From Lysobacterales bacterium PRO7 (lineage in GTDB: Bacteria; Pseudomonadota; Gammaproteobacteria; Xanthomonadales; Rhodanobacteraceae), in contig QWHH01000006.1 of NCBI GenBank assembly GCA_021404785.1, positions 62,001-126,000 on the forward strand: DNA of 64,000 nt. The letters are read 5' to 3'. Every line of letters begins with the position of its first letter. Positions within the stretch are counted from its first letter, which is position 1. Under the pieces are notes generated by a model. It saw nothing but the letters and a program-made list of their open reading frames with translations, was not told the origin of the DNA and made no database searches. Of this stretch, positions 19,782 through 29,368 are shown piece after piece. The position numbers were made by a program, and so were the translations under genes.

Positions 19782-21554
19782 ATGAAACTGCCGCTCCCGA
19801 AACGCACGCGCATCGTCACTGCGGTCGCTGCCATCGGATTCATCGCCCTGCTGATTGCCGGCCCGTTCGCCTCGAGCGAACGCGACGAATGCCTGTTCGC
19901 CCTGGCCTTGATCATCGCAAGCGCGTTGCTGGTCGCGTTCGCAAGCCGGCGGCCGGCGTTCGCCCTGGCCGTGCCCAGCGTGGTTTTCGGCGGATTGCTG
20001 GTCGCCGGCGCAATCAAGTTCAAGTACCTGACCACGCCCCTGCTCGCGCCGGATCTCGTCTACTTCCTCAACCGCGACCTGCTCGACGTCGCCCATCACT
20101 ACCCGAGCATCATGGTCGCGCTGGTCGCCGGCGCCGTGCTGATTCCCGGATCGCTGATCCTCGTGTGGTGGCTGGACCGTCCGCGCCTGTTCGCGCACCA
20201 GCGCCCCGTACAGCGGCGCGCGTTGCAAATTATCGGCGCGATTGCGGCCATCGCCCTGCTGATCGCGGTGGATTCCCCGCGCGGACCTTTCTCCAGCGTG
20301 TTCGACAAGGGCATGTGGGCGATGATGAACGACCGCAACTACATCGTCGATTTCTTCGCCTCGTTCTGGCAAACCCAGATTGTCATTCCCAAACCGGACG
20401 CGGGTGCCGAAAAGGGCGTGGTATGGACGCAATCGCCGACCGACAATCCACCGGCCTGCGCCAAGCGCGCATGCGCCACGACCCGCTTCGTTAGCGCGCA
20501 GGAACATCCGGACATCGTCTCCATCCTCGAGGAGAGCACGTTCGATCCGTCCATGCTCAAGGACTGCACGATCGCGGCGCTGTGCAAGGTAAAGATGTTC
20601 CAGGCCGACGGCCGCACGCGCGCGCACGGCCTGGCGACCATGCACGTGTGGGGCGGCGGCACCTGGACATCCGAATTCGCACTGCTTACGGGCCTTGATC
20701 ACCTGAGCTTCGGCGAAGCCGGCCTGTACGCGCCGTACAACCTGGCACCGCGAGTCACCTACACGCTGCCACGCGTGCTGCATGCGGCCGGCTATCGCGT
20801 CATCGCGATCTATCCGATGACCGGCGATTTCATCAATGCACGAAACGCCTACAAGGATTACGGCTTCGACAAGTTCTACGACGGCCAGGATTACGGCTTG
20901 TCGTGGGAATCGCCGGACAGCGATCTGGTGCAGGTTTTCGACCGCATCTACGCGCAAGAGAAAAAAACGATCGGCAAACAGCCGTTGTTCGTGATGATGC
21001 TGACCTTGCGCGAGCACGGTCCGCACATGGATCCGTACAAGACCATGCCGCCGCCGTTCGACAAGCCCCTGTTTCCCGGACGCTGGAAACCGAAGGACCT
21101 GGACGACTGGCTGAACCTGAATCTCGCCAATTACCTGTACCGGGTTTCTGGATCGGATGCGGCAATTACGCACATCGAAAAGACCCTGCTCGACAGCGGG
21201 CGTCCAGCCTTGTTGTTTCATTTCGGCGATCACCAGCCATCGTTCGAGGGCGCGATCCGGGCGTTGCAGAAAATCGTGCCGCCATCCGTGCCCGATTCCA
21301 ACTTCATCACCTATTTCATGCTCAAGACCAACTACAAGCCGGCGCGCAGCGGCTACAGTTATCCCGCCCTGGACATCAGTTTCGCCGGTTCGCTGATCCT
21401 GGACATCGCGGGCGTGCCGAAAGACGCGTTCTTCCAGGCCAGCGCGCTGATGCGCGAACGCTGCCAGGGCCGTTACCTGGACTGCCCGAACAAGCCATTG
21501 CTGGGTTCCTACGACAATTACGTATTCGACACATTGCACGCTGTCCATGAATGA
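19782..21554 (+). CDS. Membrane-anchored sulfatase-fold transferase (LTA synthase/OpgB-like)
   Basis: The protein is 590 residues from ATG 19782. Four or five N-terminal membrane helices (to about 165) are followed by a periplasmic alkaline-phosphatase-superfamily domain. The nucleophile is predicted as T294 in [15 protein letters not shown], aligned with TSDxEF of lipoteichoic acid synthases. EES near 245 and HFGDH at 480-484 supply metal ligands. Relatives transfer phosphoglycerol or phosphoethanolamine to glycolipids, periplasmic glucans or lipid A. Insertion between lpxB and rnhB, with an 8-base overlap into rnhB, suggests an envelope-modification role; the substrate is unknown. Confidence 0.82.
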   Translation: MKLPLPKRTRIVTAVAAIGFIALLIAGPFASSERDECLFALALIIASALLVAFASRRPAFALAVPSVVFGGLLVAGAIKFKYLTTPLLAPDLVYFLNRDLLDVAHHYPSIMVALVAGAVLIPGSLILVWWLDRPRLFAHQRPVQRRALQIIGAIAAIALLIAVDSPRGPFSSVFDKGMWAMMNDRNYIVDFFASFWQTQIVIPKPDAGAEKGVVWTQSPTDNPPACAKRACATTRFVSAQEHPDIVSILEESTFDPSMLKDCTIAALCKVKMFQADGRTRAHGLATMHVWGGGTWTSEFALLTGLDHLSFGEAGLYAPYNLAPRVTYTLPRVLHAAGYRVIAIYPMTGDFINARNAYKDYGFDKFYDGQDYGLSWESPDSDLVQVFDRIYAQEKKTIGKQPLFVMMLTLREHGPHMDPYKTMPPPFDKPLFPGRWKPKDLDDWLNLNLANYLYRVSGSDAAITHIEKTLLDSGRPALLFHFGDHQPSFEGAIRALQKIVPPSVPDSNFITYFMLKTNYKPARSGYSYPALDISFAGSLILDIAGVPKDAFFQASALMRERCQGRYLDCPNKPLLGSYDNYVFDTLHAVHE

Positions 21555-22140
21555 AACGTCGTGCATCGGTAAATCATTGGTAGCCGGTGTCGACGAAGCC
21601 GGCCGCGGCCCGCTCGCCGGTCCGGTCGTAGCCGCCGCGGTGATCCTGGATCCTTCGCGGCCGATCGATGGACTCGCCGATTCCAAGACGCTCAGCGCGG
21701 CTCGGCGCGAATTCCTCGACGCGCAAATCCGCACGTTTGCACTGGCTTTCAGCGTGATCGAGATCGGCGTCGCCGACATCGACCGGCTCAATATCCTGCA
21801 GGCCACCTTGCTCGGCATGGCGCGCGCGCTCGCCGCGCTTTCTCCCGCGCCGCAATTGGCATTGATCGACGGCAATCGCCTGCCGAAGGACTTGTGCTGC
21901 GCTGCGCGTGCCGTCGTCGATGGCGACGCCACCGAGCCCGCGATCGGCGCCGCGTCGATCCTCGCGAAAGTCACGCGCGACCGTATCCTGTGCGACCTCG
22001 ACACCATCCATCCCGGCTACGGCTTCGCCAAGCACAAGGGCTACCCGACGCCCGAGCATTTCGCCGCTCTCGAACGCCTTGGTCCCTGCGCAGCGCACCG
22101 CAAGAGTTTCGTCCCGGTGCAACGCAAACTGTTTGCGTGA
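21547..22140 (+). CDS. rnhB: Ribonuclease HII
   Basis: The protein has 197 residues and cuts RNA in RNA-DNA hybrids and single ribonucleotides in DNA. N-terminal [21 protein letters not shown] contains acidic residues D16 and E17; LIDGNRLP carries the third acid. [13 protein letters not shown]-type and [13 protein letters not shown] segments complete the family. It starts inside the end of the preceding transferase gene. The dnaE gene that often follows rnhB is not present. Confidence 0.96.
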   Translation: MNETSCIGKSLVAGVDEAGRGPLAGPVVAAAVILDPSRPIDGLADSKTLSAARREFLDAQIRTFALAFSVIEIGVADIDRLNILQATLLGMARALAALSPAPQLALIDGNRLPKDLCCAARAVVDGDATEPAIGAASILAKVTRDRILCDLDTIHPGYGFAKHKGYPTPEHFAALERLGPCAAHRKSFVPVQRKLFA

Positions 22141-22186
22141 CCTTCGCCCTGTTTCGCACAGCCGCCGCTGGCGCTACAGTGACGGC

Positions 22187-23641
22187 ATGTCCGAACGCCT
22201 CAAACTCGCCAACTACATCGACGGCAGGCTGACTCCGCCGCAGCACGACCATTGGCTGGACGTGTTCGAACCGGCGACCGGCGCGCACTATGCCGATTGC
22301 CCGGATTCGGATGGCGCCGACATCGATACTGCCGTCGCCGCCGCGACGCGGGCGTTCCCACACTGGTCGGCGACCCCGGTCGCGCAGCGCGCACGGTTCC
22401 TGAACCGGATCGCCGAGCTGCTCGAAGCACGACTGGAGGAATTTGCACACGCCGAATCGCGCGACAGCGGCAAGCCTGTCGCGCTTGCGCGTAGCCTCGA
22501 CATCCCGCGCGCAGTGTCCAACCTGCGTTTCTTCGCAACGGCGGTCACTCAATTCGCGTCCGAAGCGCACGCGATGGACGGAGCGATCAACTACACGCTG
22601 CGCCAGCCGCTTGGCGCGGTCGCCTGCATCTCGCCGTGGAACCTGCCGCTGTACCTGTTCACCTGGAAGATCGCGCCCGCGCTCGCCGCAGGCAATACCG
22701 TCGTCGCGAAACCGTCGGAAATCACGCCGCTGACGGCATGGATGTTTGCGCAAGTCTGCATCGACGCCGGATTGCCGCCGGGCGTGCTCAACATCGTCCA
22801 CGGCAGCGGTGCAGCAACCGGCCAGAGGTTGGTCGCGCATCCCGGCATCAAGGCGATTTCGTTCACCGGATCCACGCGCACCGGCGCGGCCATCGCCGCG
22901 GCCGTCGCGCCGCGCTTCGTGAAAGCCTCGCTCGAAATGGGTGGCAAGAATCCCACTCTCGTCTTCGCCGATTGGGAAGCGAACGAAACGAACTGGGCCA
23001 CGTTGGTGCGGTCGGCGTTTTCCAACCAGGGCCAGATCTGTCTGTGCGGATCGCGCATCCTCGTCGAGCGATCGATTTACGCGAAATTCAAAGCCGAATT
23101 CGTGGAAAAAGTGCGCGCGCTGCGCGTGGGCGATCCGCGGGATCCGGCCAGCGACCTCGGCGCGCTGGTGTCGCAAGCGCATTTCGACAAGGTCATGGGC
23201 CACATCGCCTTGGCGCGCGAGGAAGGCGGCACGATCCTGTGTGGCGGCGACGCGGTTCGAGTGCAAGGACGGTGCGCCGGCGGCTGGTTCGTCGCGCCGA
23301 CCGTGATCGAAGGCCTCGGGCCCGCGTGCCGCACGAATCAGGAAGAAATCTTCGGGCCAGTCGTGACCCTGATTCCGTTCGGCAACGAGGATGAAGTCGT
23401 AGCGCTGGCCAATGCGACGAACTACGGCCTCGCCGCGTCCGTATGGACGACGCACCTTGCGCGCGCGCACCGCGTGGCGGCGCGGCTGGAATCCGGCATC
23501 GTCTGGGTCAACTGCTGGCTCAAGCGCGATTTGCGCACCCCGTTCGGCGGTGTCAAGCAGTCCGGCATTGGCCGCGAAGGCGGCCTCGACGCGTTGCGCT
23601 TCTTCACCGAACCAAAAAACGTCTGCATCAATCTGGAGTAG
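22187..23641 (+). CDS. 2-aminomuconate 6-semialdehyde dehydrogenase (ALDH family)
   Basis: The protein is 484 residues from ATG 22187. NAD-dependent ALDH with the general base E250 (LEMGGKNP) and nucleophile C285 (NQGQICL), SPWNLPLYLFTWKIAPALA, and terminal GGVKQSGIGREGG. The overall pattern matches the ALDH8/hydroxymuconic and aminomuconic semialdehyde group. The specific role comes from context: the aminomuconate deaminase, 3-hydroxyanthranilate dioxygenase, ACMS decarboxylase and kynureninase genes follow. It would oxidise 2-aminomuconate semialdehyde to 2-aminomuconate. It starts the cluster 46 bases after rnhB and could be cotranscribed with it or read from a promoter in that gap (TACAGT at about 22175). 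Confidence 0.85.
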   Translation: MSERLKLANYIDGRLTPPQHDHWLDVFEPATGAHYADCPDSDGADIDTAVAAATRAFPHWSATPVAQRARFLNRIAELLEARLEEFAHAESRDSGKPVALARSLDIPRAVSNLRFFATAVTQFASEAHAMDGAINYTLRQPLGAVACISPWNLPLYLFTWKIAPALAAGNTVVAKPSEITPLTAWMFAQVCIDAGLPPGVLNIVHGSGAATGQRLVAHPGIKAISFTGSTRTGAAIAAAVAPRFVKASLEMGGKNPTLVFADWEANETNWATLVRSAFSNQGQICLCGSRILVERSIYAKFKAEFVEKVRALRVGDPRDPASDLGALVSQAHFDKVMGHIALAREEGGTILCGGDAVRVQGRCAGGWFVAPTVIEGLGPACRTNQEEIFGPVVTLIPFGNEDEVVALANATNYGLAASVWTTHLARAHRVAARLESGIVWVNCWLKRDLRTPFGGVKQSGIGREGGLDALRFFTEPKNVCINLE

Positions 23642-23643
23642 GC

Positions 23644-25143
23644 ATGCGACCACTACGCCCTGCGGTTTTCACCGGACTCCTGCTGGCCTGTCTCGCCGGC
23701 GGCGGCTTGCGCAACGCCGCCGCGGATGCCGAACACACCACGCCGAGCGCCAGCGACATGTCGCCCGCGGAATGGCGGCATCTGCAATTGGTGGCGGCCG
23801 ACGAATCCGACAAGATCATGCGCGATGCGCGCAAACAAAACGGACTGCTCGCGCAATACCTTTACATGAAGGCGCATTACGACGCCAACCACGAGCGTGC
23901 GTTCCAGCTCATCTTCGGCCAGTACCTGTCGTGGTTCCAAACCTTCATCGGCGATTACGACGGCGCGGCGGACAGTTTCTCCATCGCCCAGCCGGCACAG
24001 CCCGACGATGCGCGCAGCCCCCTTGCTGGCGGCTCAGCACGCGACTTGGAAACGCCAGCAGCTCGCTATTCCAAGGGCTTCAACCAACCTCCCGGGACCG
24101 GAACTGATTTATCCACGGCCGGGTCAACAAGAACCGCGGGCTGGCGCGTCGAACCCGCAGCCGACGTGATCCTTGAACTGGCCAAGGAGCGCAAGGCCGT
24201 GTTCTTCAACGAGGCGCACAGCGCACCGGTGACGCGCACGCTTACCATCGAACTGCTGGCGAAATTGCGTGCCGAGGGTTACAACTATTTCGCCGCCGAG
24301 ACGCTGTATCGCAACGACAAGGAACTCAACCAGCGCGGCTATCCGACGCCGGACAGCGGTTTCTACATCGACGAGCCGCTGTATGGCGAGATGGTGCGCA
24401 CTGCATTGAAGCTCGGCTACAAGGTCGTCGCCTATGACGTGGAGAACGCCGGATCCGGCGACGCGCGCGAACTGGCCGGCGCGCAAAACCTGTATCACGT
24501 GTTCAAGCAGGATCCGAATGCGCGACTCGTCGTCGACGCCGGCTTCGCGCATATCCAGAAGACCGGCAAATACCTGGGCGGCAGCAGCATGGCCGAATTC
24601 TTCGAGAAAATGTCGGGCATCGATCCGCTGTGCATCGAGCAAACCATGATGATCCAGCATGCGCGGCCGGATCAGGACCACCCCTATTACGCGGCAATCA
24701 TGGAAGCGTTTCGCCCCAAGTGGCCGATCGTGTTCGTCGATGGCGACAAGACCTGGACGCTGAAGCCGAAGCTGTATGACGTGAGCGTGGTCTTCCCGCC
24801 TGCGGTACGAGGCGATGAACGCCCGGCATGGCTGACGCTGGGTGGTCTGCGCGTACCGTACCCGGTATCGGGCGACATGTGCCGCGGACACTTTCCCTGC
24901 CTCGTGCAGGCACGCTATGCGAATGAAAGCGACGATGCCGTGGCTGCCGACCGCGCCTTGCTCGATATCGTCGCGCCGAACGCGGACCTGGCCAGCCGCG
25001 TGATCAGCGGACAAGGCTCCGCCCAAAGCCGCCTGTTCCTGCGCCCGGGAAAATACCGCATCATCGCCACGGACCGCAGCGACCGCAACATCACTTCGCG
25101 CGACGTGACGATCGGCGCGGACGGCAAAGGAAGCAAACCGTGA
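23644..25143 (+). CDS. Exported protein, erythromycin-esterase/Tiki-superfamily-like, unknown function
   Basis: The protein has 499 residues with a signal peptide (FTGLLLACLAGGGLRNAAA). The first 150 residues are helical and followed by a low-complexity linker (about 120-165). The core (about 170-380) has a FFNEAHSAPVTR motif, then YFAAETLY, VVAYDVEN and LVVDAGFAHI, an arrangement reminiscent of the Tiki/EreA/ChaN group with Glu-His pairs. The last 70 residues form a beta-rich tail. It begins 2 bases after the dehydrogenase and overlaps the deaminase gene as GTGA, so it is embedded in the kynurenine operon. Any link to tryptophan metabolism is unproven. Confidence 0.6.
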   Translation: MRPLRPAVFTGLLLACLAGGGLRNAAADAEHTTPSASDMSPAEWRHLQLVAADESDKIMRDARKQNGLLAQYLYMKAHYDANHERAFQLIFGQYLSWFQTFIGDYDGAADSFSIAQPAQPDDARSPLAGGSARDLETPAARYSKGFNQPPGTGTDLSTAGSTRTAGWRVEPAADVILELAKERKAVFFNEAHSAPVTRTLTIELLAKLRAEGYNYFAAETLYRNDKELNQRGYPTPDSGFYIDEPLYGEMVRTALKLGYKVVAYDVENAGSGDARELAGAQNLYHVFKQDPNARLVVDAGFAHIQKTGKYLGGSSMAEFFEKMSGIDPLCIEQTMMIQHARPDQDHPYYAAIMEAFRPKWPIVFVDGDKTWTLKPKLYDVSVVFPPAVRGDERPAWLTLGGLRVPYPVSGDMCRGHFPCLVQARYANESDDAVAADRALLDIVAPNADLASRVISGQGSAQSRLFLRPGKYRIIATDRSDRNITSRDVTIGADGKGSKP

Positions 25144-25565
25144 GCACCGGCATTCGTACCGACACAGCGCCCAAACCCGTCGGCGCCTACCCGCACGCAC
25201 GGCGCGTCGGCGATCTGCTGTTCCTGTCCGGCGTGGGGCCGCGCGATCCGGCCACGAATGCGATTCCGGGAAACGCATACAACGCCGATGGCACGCTGGC
25301 CGGTTATGACATTGTCGCGCAATGCCGGCAGGTGTTCGCCAATGTGCGCGCGGTGCTCGAAGCCGCCGGCGCGCGCTGGGAGGACCTCGTCGACGTGACC
25401 GTGTTCCTCACCGACATGGCGCGCGATTTCGCCACCTACAACAAAATTTACGCCGAGCACTTCACCACGGCGCAACCGTGCCGTACCACGCTGGGCATTA
25501 CCGCGCTGCCAACGCCGATCGCGATCGAGTTGAAGTGCATTGCCGCATTGCCGGAGGGACGCTGA
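25140..25565 (+). CDS. 2-aminomuconate deaminase, RidA/YjgF family
   Basis: The protein has 141 residues from a GTG that overlaps the previous stop. YjgF fold: [22 protein letters not shown] near the N-terminus, [12 protein letters not shown], and [21 protein letters not shown] with the conserved Arg at about 119 and Glu near 132. The length and the NAIPGNAYN insertion resemble dedicated aminomuconate deaminases (AmnD/NbaF) rather than housekeeping RidA. It would release ammonia from 2-aminomuconate to give 4-oxalocrotonate. The next gene starts one base after its stop. Confidence 0.82.
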   Translation: MSTGIRTDTAPKPVGAYPHARRVGDLLFLSGVGPRDPATNAIPGNAYNADGTLAGYDIVAQCRQVFANVRAVLEAAGARWEDLVDVTVFLTDMARDFATYNKIYAEHFTTAQPCRTTLGITALPTPIAIELKCIAALPEGR

Positions 25566-25566
25566 C

Positions 25567-26106
25567 ATGCTCGCCCCTCCCATCAATTTCCAAAAATGGA
25601 TCGACGAACACCGGCACCTGCTCAAGCCGCCGGTCGGCAACAAATGCATCGTCGACGGCGACTTCATCATCATGATCGTCGGCGGACCGAACGCGCGCAC
25701 CGACTACCACTGGGACGAAGGCCCGGAATTTTTCCACCAGATCGAAGGCGAAATGGTGCTCAAGGTGCAGGATGAGGGCCTCCCGCGCGATATCCCGATC
25801 CGTGCCGGCGAGGTGTTCTACCTGCCGCCACGCGTGCCGCATTCGCCGCAGCGCATGCCGAACTCGGTCGGCCTGGTCGTCGAACGCAAGCGCTTGCCAC
25901 ATGAGAAAGACGGCCTTCTCTGGTTCTGTGAGCGCTGCAATCACAAGCTGTTCGAGGAGTTCTTCACGCTCGGCAACATAGAGACGGATTTTCCCGCCGT
26001 GTTCGAGCGCTTCTACGGTTCGCTGGATGCGCGCACGTGCAAGGGCTGCGGACACTTGAATCCGGCGCCGGAAAAAAACCGCCAAAGTTGCGTCTCGCGC
26101 GAATGA
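25567..26106 (+). CDS. nbaC: 3-hydroxyanthranilate 3,4-dioxygenase
   Basis: The protein is 179 residues from ATG 25567, which follows GGAGGGAC. This cupin enzyme cleaves 3-hydroxyanthranilate to 2-amino-3-carboxymuconate semialdehyde. Iron ligands H48, E54 and H92 are in place, as is the second, rubredoxin-like Cys site of bacterial enzymes: C121-x2-C124 and C158-x2-C161. The fully conserved ligand set and length make this one of the firmest calls in the cluster. A paired-hairpin repeat begins directly after its stop. Confidence 0.95.
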   Translation: MLAPPINFQKWIDEHRHLLKPPVGNKCIVDGDFIIMIVGGPNARTDYHWDEGPEFFHQIEGEMVLKVQDEGLPRDIPIRAGEVFYLPPRVPHSPQRMPNSVGLVVERKRLPHEKDGLLWFCERCNHKLFEEFFTLGNIETDFPAVFERFYGSLDARTCKGCGHLNPAPEKNRQSCVSRE

Positions 26107-26110
26107 GTGA

Positions 26111-26197
26111 CGTCATACCGGCATGGATTGCCGGTATCCAGACCGCATGGATGCCGTCCGTGGCAACTGGATTCCGGCGTTCCCTGCCGGAATGACG
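26111..26197. repeat. Paired-hairpin (BIME/MITE-like) intergenic repeat
   Basis: The ends are inverted: CGTCATACCGGCA (26111-26123) and TGCCGGAATGACG (26185-26197) match as inverted repeats at 12 of 13 positions. Inside are two perfect hairpins with 8-base stems and 7-base loops: ATACCGGC/GCCGGTAT (26115-26137) and ATTCCGGC/GCCGGAAT (26171-26193). It has no coding content. CGTCATTCCGGC-type repeats are common between genes in Proteobacteria. Here it lies between the dioxygenase and exporter genes, where it could cut or stabilise the transcript. Confidence 0.75.
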
Positions 26198-26271
26198 CAA
26201 AGAAATAATCGCCATCTCCGGGCTTTTCAGGCCAGCGCGAATGCCACAGGCGATCCGCTATCCTTGCCGCG

Positions 26272-28338
26272 ATGCTAAATCTCTTGCTCGAAGTCAAACC
26301 GCGCGACGTGCCCTACACGGTCGCGTTGCGCAACACCGCGGCGGTGACGTTGCCGCTCGCGCTCGGTGCTGCGACAGACCACCTGGGCATCGGCCTGGGC
26401 ATTTCCGCCGGTGCGCTCAACACCATGTTCGCCGACCAGCCGGGGCCGTACCGGCTGCGCCTGCGCCGCATGCTCGCGACCGCCGCCGGCGCCGGCCTGT
26501 CGGCATTCGCCGGCTACACGCTCGGCGGCAACGATGCCGCCATCGTGCTGGCGGCGCTGGCTTGGGGCATCGCCGGCGGCCTGCTCGTCGCGCTCGGTCC
26601 GGATGCTGGCCGCGTCGGCCTGACCAGCATGATCCTGCTGGTCGTGACCTCGGCCGATCCACGCCCTCCGCTCGAAGCGCTGGGGCCCGCGCTGCTGATT
26701 TTTTCCGGCGGCGTGCTGCTCATGTTGTCCGCCATCGCCGCGTGGCCATTGCAACGCTACCGCCCCGAACGAATGGCCCTTGCGCAAACCTGTCGGCAAC
26801 TCGCCGCGAGCGCGCGCACGCGCGACGACACCGCGCAGGCGCCACCGGTGACGCAGGCATTGACCGACGTGGAAAACCTGCTGCACGGTCGCGATCGCTC
26901 CGGCGGCGTGGCCATGGGCGCGTTTCGGGTGCTGGCCGAACTGATCGAGCGCATTCGCCTGGAACTGCTTGCGCTCGGTGGTCTGCGCAGCGGCAGCGTC
27001 GAGGACGAAGCGGCGCTGGTGCGCCTGCGCGAATACGCGGCGCGTACGCTGGACGCCATCGCGACAGCGCTCGATGCCGGCCAACCCGCACTGACCGCAA
27101 GCGCCGCGCTGGAGGGATTCGATGCGGTGCAGGATTCTCTCGACAAGTCCGGGGATGCGGACAATTTCCGCCTCATCGCCGTCGCGCATGCGCGCGCCCT
27201 CGGCGGGCAATTGCGCGCTGCCGTGCGCAATACCGATATCGCCGGCAGCCGCGGTGAACTGCGCCTCGCCGCGCGCGAAGCAGCATTGCCGCGAGACCTG
27301 CGCCCGCGTAACCCGTTCGCCATCCTGCGCGCCAACCTGCACCTGTCATCGGTTGCGTTCCGCCACGCGATCCGTTGTGGCGCCTGCCTCGCGCTTGCCG
27401 TCGCCGGCGCGCGCATCGCCGGCATCGGCCATGGATACTGGGTGCCGATGACCTGCGCGATCGTGCTCAAACCGGATTTCGCCGGCACGTTTCGCATCGG
27501 CCTGTTGCGCGTCGCCGGCACCCTGCTCGGCCTGATCCTCGCCACCGCGCTGGTGCATGTCGCGTTCGGCGACGTGTGGTCGCGCCTGGTCCTGCTCGCC
27601 GTGCTGTGCTTCGGATTCCGCGAATTGACCACGATGCACTATGGCCTTGGCGTGATGCTGCTTACCGCATTGATCGTGGTGTTGCTCAGTTTCGAAGGCA
27701 TGACGCCAGCGGACACGATGGCCGCGCGCGCGCTGGGCACCGGCATCGGCAGCGCACTTGCACTGCTTGCCTACGCGCTCTGGCCGACCTGGGAACGCGG
27801 CCGTGTCCGCGGCGCATTGGCAGACCTGCTCGATGCGTACCGCCAGTATTTCAGCGCCGTCGTCGGCGACGACACGCGCGTGCGCGCGGACGTGCGCGCG
27901 TCGAGCCGGCGCGCGCGCAGCAATGCACAAGCCTCGCTCGACCGGCTGCGCGGCGAACCGCGGCGGAAGAACCTCGTCGCCACCGCGGAAGGCATCTTCG
28001 CCAACGCGAACCGCTTCCTGCGCGCGGCGATGGCGCTGGAATCGGTGCGGCAATCGGTCAAGCCGTTCGCCGACCGCAGCGCCATCGAATCCTTTGCCAC
28101 CAGCGCCGACCATGCCATGAGCGCGCTGGCTGCAGCGCTGCGCAACAGTTCCAAGGCATCCGCCGGCATCGGCTTGCGCGCGGCGCAAAGCCGCCTGCGC
28201 GACGCGCTGCGCGCGCCCGACACGCACAACGACCCCGTGCTCGTGGCCGCATGGATCGACGCCAGCGACCGCATCACCGACAGCATCGACACGCTAGCGC
28301 ACGTCCTCGGGCGCGACGCAGCGGCGGCCAGCAGTTAA
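26272..28338 (+). CDS. FUSC-family inner-membrane transporter (aromatic acid exporter-like)
   Basis: The protein has 688 residues with two membrane-helix clusters (about 15-155 and 360-500), each followed by a long soluble helical domain. This duplicated layout is typical of the FUSC/YccS/AaeB group. The second half begins FRHAIRCGACLALAVAGARIAG and contains HGYWVPMTCAIVLKPDFAGT, a recognisable FUSC signature. Relatives export hydroxylated aromatic acids or act in stress responses. It is 10 bases upstream of the ACMS decarboxylase gene, so export of anthranilate-type intermediates is a reasonable inference. The start is the first ATG, 75 bases after the paired-hairpin repeat. Confidence 0.82.
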   Translation: MLNLLLEVKPRDVPYTVALRNTAAVTLPLALGAATDHLGIGLGISAGALNTMFADQPGPYRLRLRRMLATAAGAGLSAFAGYTLGGNDAAIVLAALAWGIAGGLLVALGPDAGRVGLTSMILLVVTSADPRPPLEALGPALLIFSGGVLLMLSAIAAWPLQRYRPERMALAQTCRQLAASARTRDDTAQAPPVTQALTDVENLLHGRDRSGGVAMGAFRVLAELIERIRLELLALGGLRSGSVEDEAALVRLREYAARTLDAIATALDAGQPALTASAALEGFDAVQDSLDKSGDADNFRLIAVAHARALGGQLRAAVRNTDIAGSRGELRLAAREAALPRDLRPRNPFAILRANLHLSSVAFRHAIRCGACLALAVAGARIAGIGHGYWVPMTCAIVLKPDFAGTFRIGLLRVAGTLLGLILATALVHVAFGDVWSRLVLLAVLCFGFRELTTMHYGLGVMLLTALIVVLLSFEGMTPADTMAARALGTGIGSALALLAYALWPTWERGRVRGALADLLDAYRQYFSAVVGDDTRVRADVRASSRRARSNAQASLDRLRGEPRRKNLVATAEGIFANANRFLRAAMALESVRQSVKPFADRSAIESFATSADHAMSALAAALRNSSKASAGIGLRAAQSRLRDALRAPDTHNDPVLVAAWIDASDRITDSIDTLAHVLGRDAAAASS

Positions 28339-28347
28339 ACTTCGCGC

Positions 28348-29355
28348 ATGCTCAAGATCGACACCCATGCCCACATCCTGCCGGCCCGCTGGCCGAACCT
28401 CGCCGAAAAATACGGCGACGAGCGCTTTCCGGTGATGGTCGATGCCGACGGACGCCACCGCATCTACAAGGATGGCAAGTTCTTCCGTGAAGTCTGGGCT
28501 AACGCATTTGATGCCGAACATCGCATCGCCGACTACGCAAAGTTCGGCGTACAGGCACAGGCCATTTCGACCGTGCCGGTGCTGTTTTCCTATTGGGCGA
28601 AACCCAATCAGGCGCTGGAACTACACCGTTTCCTGAACGACCACACCGCGCAAATCTGCCGCGATCATCCGCGCCATTACGCCGGCATCGGCACCGTGCC
28701 GCTGCAATCGCCAACGCTGGCGATCCAGGAAATGGAACGCTGCATCGAACAACTCGGGCTGCAAGGCGTGCAGATCGGCTCGCACGTCGATGAGTGGAAC
28801 CTCGACGCGCCCGAACTGTTCCCGTTTTTCGAAGCCGCAGCGGATCTCGGCGCCGCGATCCTGGTGCATCCCTGGGACATGATGGGCAAGGAATCCATGC
28901 CCAAGTATTGGCTGCCATGGCTGGTCGGCATGCCCGCCGAACAGTCGCGCGCCGCATGCTGCCTGATCTTCGGCGGCGTACTCGAGCGTCTGCCGAAACT
29001 GCGCGTCGCCTTCGCCCACGGCGGCGGATCGTTCCCCTACACCATCGGTCGCATCGAGCACGGTTTCCGCATGCGCCCGGACCTGGTCGCCACCGACAAT
29101 GCGCGCAATCCGCGCGAATACCTGGATCGCGTGTATTTCGATTCCTGCGTGCACGACGATCGCGCGCTGCGCTACCTGCTCGACGTCGCCGGCGCGCACC
29201 GAGTCATGCTCGGCACCGATTATCCTTTCCCGCTCGGCGAGCAGGAACCCGGCGCCGGCATCGCGGCGCTCGGTCTGGCGCCCACGCAAGAAAAATCCCT
29301 GTACCACGGCACCGCGCTGGAATGGCTCGGCCTGCCCGCCTCACGTTTTCACTGA
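28348..29355 (+). CDS. nbaD: 2-amino-3-carboxymuconate 6-semialdehyde decarboxylase (ACMSD)
   Basis: The protein has 335 residues, an amidohydrolase-superfamily TIM barrel. Zinc ligands H7 and H9 are in DTHAHILP; ILVHPWDMMG supplies the third His, and GTDYPFPLGE the metal-binding Asp. VAFAHGGGSFPYTIGRIEHG is the ACMSD hallmark. It removes CO2 from the product of NbaC, giving 2-aminomuconate semialdehyde for the dehydrogenase at the start of the cluster. This competes with spontaneous closure to quinolinate, so its level sets how much goes to NAD synthesis. Confidence 0.94.
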   Translation: MLKIDTHAHILPARWPNLAEKYGDERFPVMVDADGRHRIYKDGKFFREVWANAFDAEHRIADYAKFGVQAQAISTVPVLFSYWAKPNQALELHRFLNDHTAQICRDHPRHYAGIGTVPLQSPTLAIQEMERCIEQLGLQGVQIGSHVDEWNLDAPELFPFFEAAADLGAAILVHPWDMMGKESMPKYWLPWLVGMPAEQSRAACCLIFGGVLERLPKLRVAFAHGGGSFPYTIGRIEHGFRMRPDLVATDNARNPREYLDRVYFDSCVHDDRALRYLLDVAGAHRVMLGTDYPFPLGEQEPGAGIAALGLAPTQEKSLYHGTALEWLGLPASRFH

Positions 29356-29368
29356 TCCGGAGATGACC

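Noticed and set aside
19611-22007. Open frame of about 800 codons antisense to lpxB end, sulfatase-fold gene and rnhB
   Set aside because: It crosses three supported genes and has no motif.
24000-24125. Frameshift or insertion in the Tiki-like protein linker
   Set aside because: The frame stays open through a Pro/Gly/Thr-rich linker and both flanks are in the same frame.
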